Part shown: in pieces, positions 62,140-64,000 of the stretch
How positions within the stretch are numbered: the stretch's first letter is position 1
Layout of the letters: every line of letters begins with the position of its first letter
Assembly (NCBI RefSeq): GCF_014898055.3
Contig: NW_023601433.1
Location: 68,679,683-68,743,682, forward strand
Direction of reading: 5' to 3'
DNA length: 64,000 nt
Source of the DNA: Talpa occidentalis
Taxonomy: Eukaryota > Chordata > Mammalia > Eulipotyphla > Talpidae
Translations under genes and position numbers: made by a program
Notes under the pieces: generated by a model
The model's database searches: none
What the model was told of the DNA's origin: nothing
What the model saw: only the letters and a program-made list of their open reading frames with translations

Positions 62140-63300
62140 TGAACAGATACAACTGAGAATGCCTTTCTTAAGAGGGTTTTCTGGTAAACCTAAATTACCA
62201 TGTGGTTAAAATCTTGTTTCCTGAGTCTAGTAATTTTTTTAAGTATCAAATAATGACCGATAGAATTTATTGACAGTAAGACAATTCTGCCTATGTCTTC
62301 ACTATCATACTCAGAAGGAATCCATTAAAATAATCAATATATGCTTACAGCTGCCAAGTTCCAAAGAAATCCAATATTCCTACGGTTGAAGTGAAGGGAC
62401 CACAGCTTCACAATGCTCATTGACTCATCTTTTATCTCTCTGAGTCATTTGAAACCGCCCAAACTCTTCCCAAAGTTAATCCTCCTCTGAGAAAATGTCC
62501 AAGTAAATGATAGAGTGTGGTATTTTTGAGGTTCTGACCTCACTTGAAGACCCAGAGATAGAGAAAATTTTTCTCTGAAAAAATAAAGAAAAAGAAAAAG
62601 AAAAAAGCACTGTCAAAAACAAGCCCATAATAAAAGAGAAGTTATTTTCCACCAACTATTTTGAGATTGTTCATTTTCCTATCTTGGTGTTCTTTTGTTT
62701 TCTGTGCTTAACTCTGAAATACACGAGTGCCTGAAATGGGAAGGAGAGATCAAATCCAGATTTAAAAAAATATCTACAGAACAATCTGAAAACATTTTAA
62801 CTAGAAGCTATTTTAATGAGTGGAAAGTCCTTACATTAGGGTGATTTATTTATTTATTTATTGAACACTTTGTTTGGATACCTTATTATAAAGGAATATC
62901 TATTTTTTCCCACTATCATCCTCTATGAGGGAGATTTAGAGAGTGATGGCAGAAGTACTGCAGTGCAAGAAAATTCAGCACAGGATAGGTTAGGGAGTCT
63001 TATGGGATGATCATAAGACTAACTTAACTGTTCTTCATGAGTACTCAAGTATCTTTCTCGATAGGGCTTCATTTAGACTAAATTTCAGAACAATAATCCT
63101 TGATATCAGAAAAGGAAGAAGCATTCTGCTGATAGCTATTTGATTTTTATGAGAAACACAGAAAATATTCAACTTAGGTAGACTAGGCATACATTTTATT
63201 TAAGAAATATAATGAGTTAAAAGGATGAGACACATTTTGAGGAAGGAGCTAAGAGGATGAAAAGAATATTGATAATAAACCTAGTAATTCATACTTTTAA
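62140..63300. other. Intergenic DNA, no gene seen
   Basis: A (TTTA)n tract lies at 62846-62862 and an A-rich (AAAAG)n tract at 62578-62608. No gene signals. Confidence 0.4.
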
Positions 63301-63304
63301 ATAC

Positions 63305-64000
63305 AGCTTGAGACATCATCCCATATCATGAAGTTTACCACTTTAAAGCACAAAGTATTTTAAAATATATTCACAGTTATGCAACCATCTTTGTAATCTA
63401 ATTTCAGAATATTTTTGTCATCCCCAAAAGAAACCTTGTACCCATTAGTAGTCACTCTCTCTTCCCCATCCCCCTTCCTCCTCCCTGCTCTCCAGCCCTA
63501 GGCAACCACTAATCTACTTCCTGTCTCTCCAGATTAGCCTATTCTGAATATTTCCTATAAATGGGATCCTACAATGTGGTCACTTGTGATTGACTACTTT
63601 CACTTAGCTGAATGTTCTTTGAGGTTCATCCATGTTCTCTTTTATTGCTGACTAATATTCCATTGTGCCTATGTATCACATTTTATGAATTCATTCATCA
63701 GTTGAGGGACATTTGGATTGCTTCCACTTTGGAGCTATTATGGATAATGATGCAATGAATGTTCACGTTTCAATTTTTATGTGTTTGCATATTTTCATAT
63801 ATCTTGCATATATACCTGGGAGTAGTATTCCTAGGCAAATATATACATATACACGTACACACACACGTATTTATAAAGTAACTCTACTTAACCTTTTTAG
63901 GAATTACCAAATTGTTTGCCAAAGTGGCTGTACCACTTTACGTTCTCACTGTAATGTATGAAGTTTCCAATTTCTCTATATACTTGCTAACTAGTTACTA
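63305..64000 (-). repeat. Old L1 fragment, antisense, runs off the window
   Basis: TAAATGGGATCCTACAATGT, TTCATCCATGTTCTCTTTTA and TTGGATTGCTTCCACTTTGG are the reverse complement of an old L1M 3' region, continuing to the right edge. The 82-codon open frame in it is a remnant. Confidence 0.75.

Overview
This is nuclear DNA of a placental mammal. It is AT-rich and non-coding for most of its length. It carries mammal-wide repeats (MIR, L2, old L1, Tigger-type DNA transposons) and 18 copies of a young tRNA-derived SINE with 11-19 bp target-site duplications (TSDs). The SINE has a TGGTGGCGCAG-type head and a CTTGTATAAATAAATAAA-type tail. It is not Alu, B1/B2, the carnivore SINE or the vespertilionid VES; a laurasiatherian, possibly a rhinolophoid bat, is my guess, weakly held. 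LAYOUT: (1) About 1-22.8 kb holds the 5' part of one minus-strand protein gene. Four coding exons (22412-22330, 11121-11001, 9505-9362, 5157-5083) have canonical splice sites, matching phases and one continuous frame. They encode 141 residues of a coiled-coil protein that I recognise from memory as C10orf67-like (DUF4709 family). Exon 1 lies in a CpG-rich promoter with an RFX X-box 84 bp upstream of the ATG. Later exons must lie beyond position 1. The introns hold a cluster of one LTR family: a 2.1 kb provirus-like element with almost identical LTRs and a tRNA-Ser primer binding site, plus two antisense solo LTRs. (2) 22.8-64 kb has no protein gene that I can support. It is intergenic or gene-desert DNA with SINEs, L1 fragments, solo LTRs, a Tigger-like element, an ERVL-type region outside it at 16 kb, and an RPL23A processed pseudogene at 48.1 kb. 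One isolated promoter-like module (X-box-like plus ZNF143-like motifs) sits at 38.6 kb beside an LTR-like sequence. By mammalian synteny (inference) the next gene to the right could be OTUD1. HOW PARTS RELATE: the gene and its X-box fit a cilium- or testis-type programme; the repeats record layered insertions. The clearest layering is at 5.7-8.55 kb, where a SINE received an ERV inside its left TSD and a solo LTR inside its tail. I found no operon, CRISPR array or new enzymatic system. The most notable items are the young non-autonomous LTR family, the X-box promoter, the 38.6 kb module, a 58-bp inverted repeat 2.2 kb apart, and a short SINE form with a shared 3' end.
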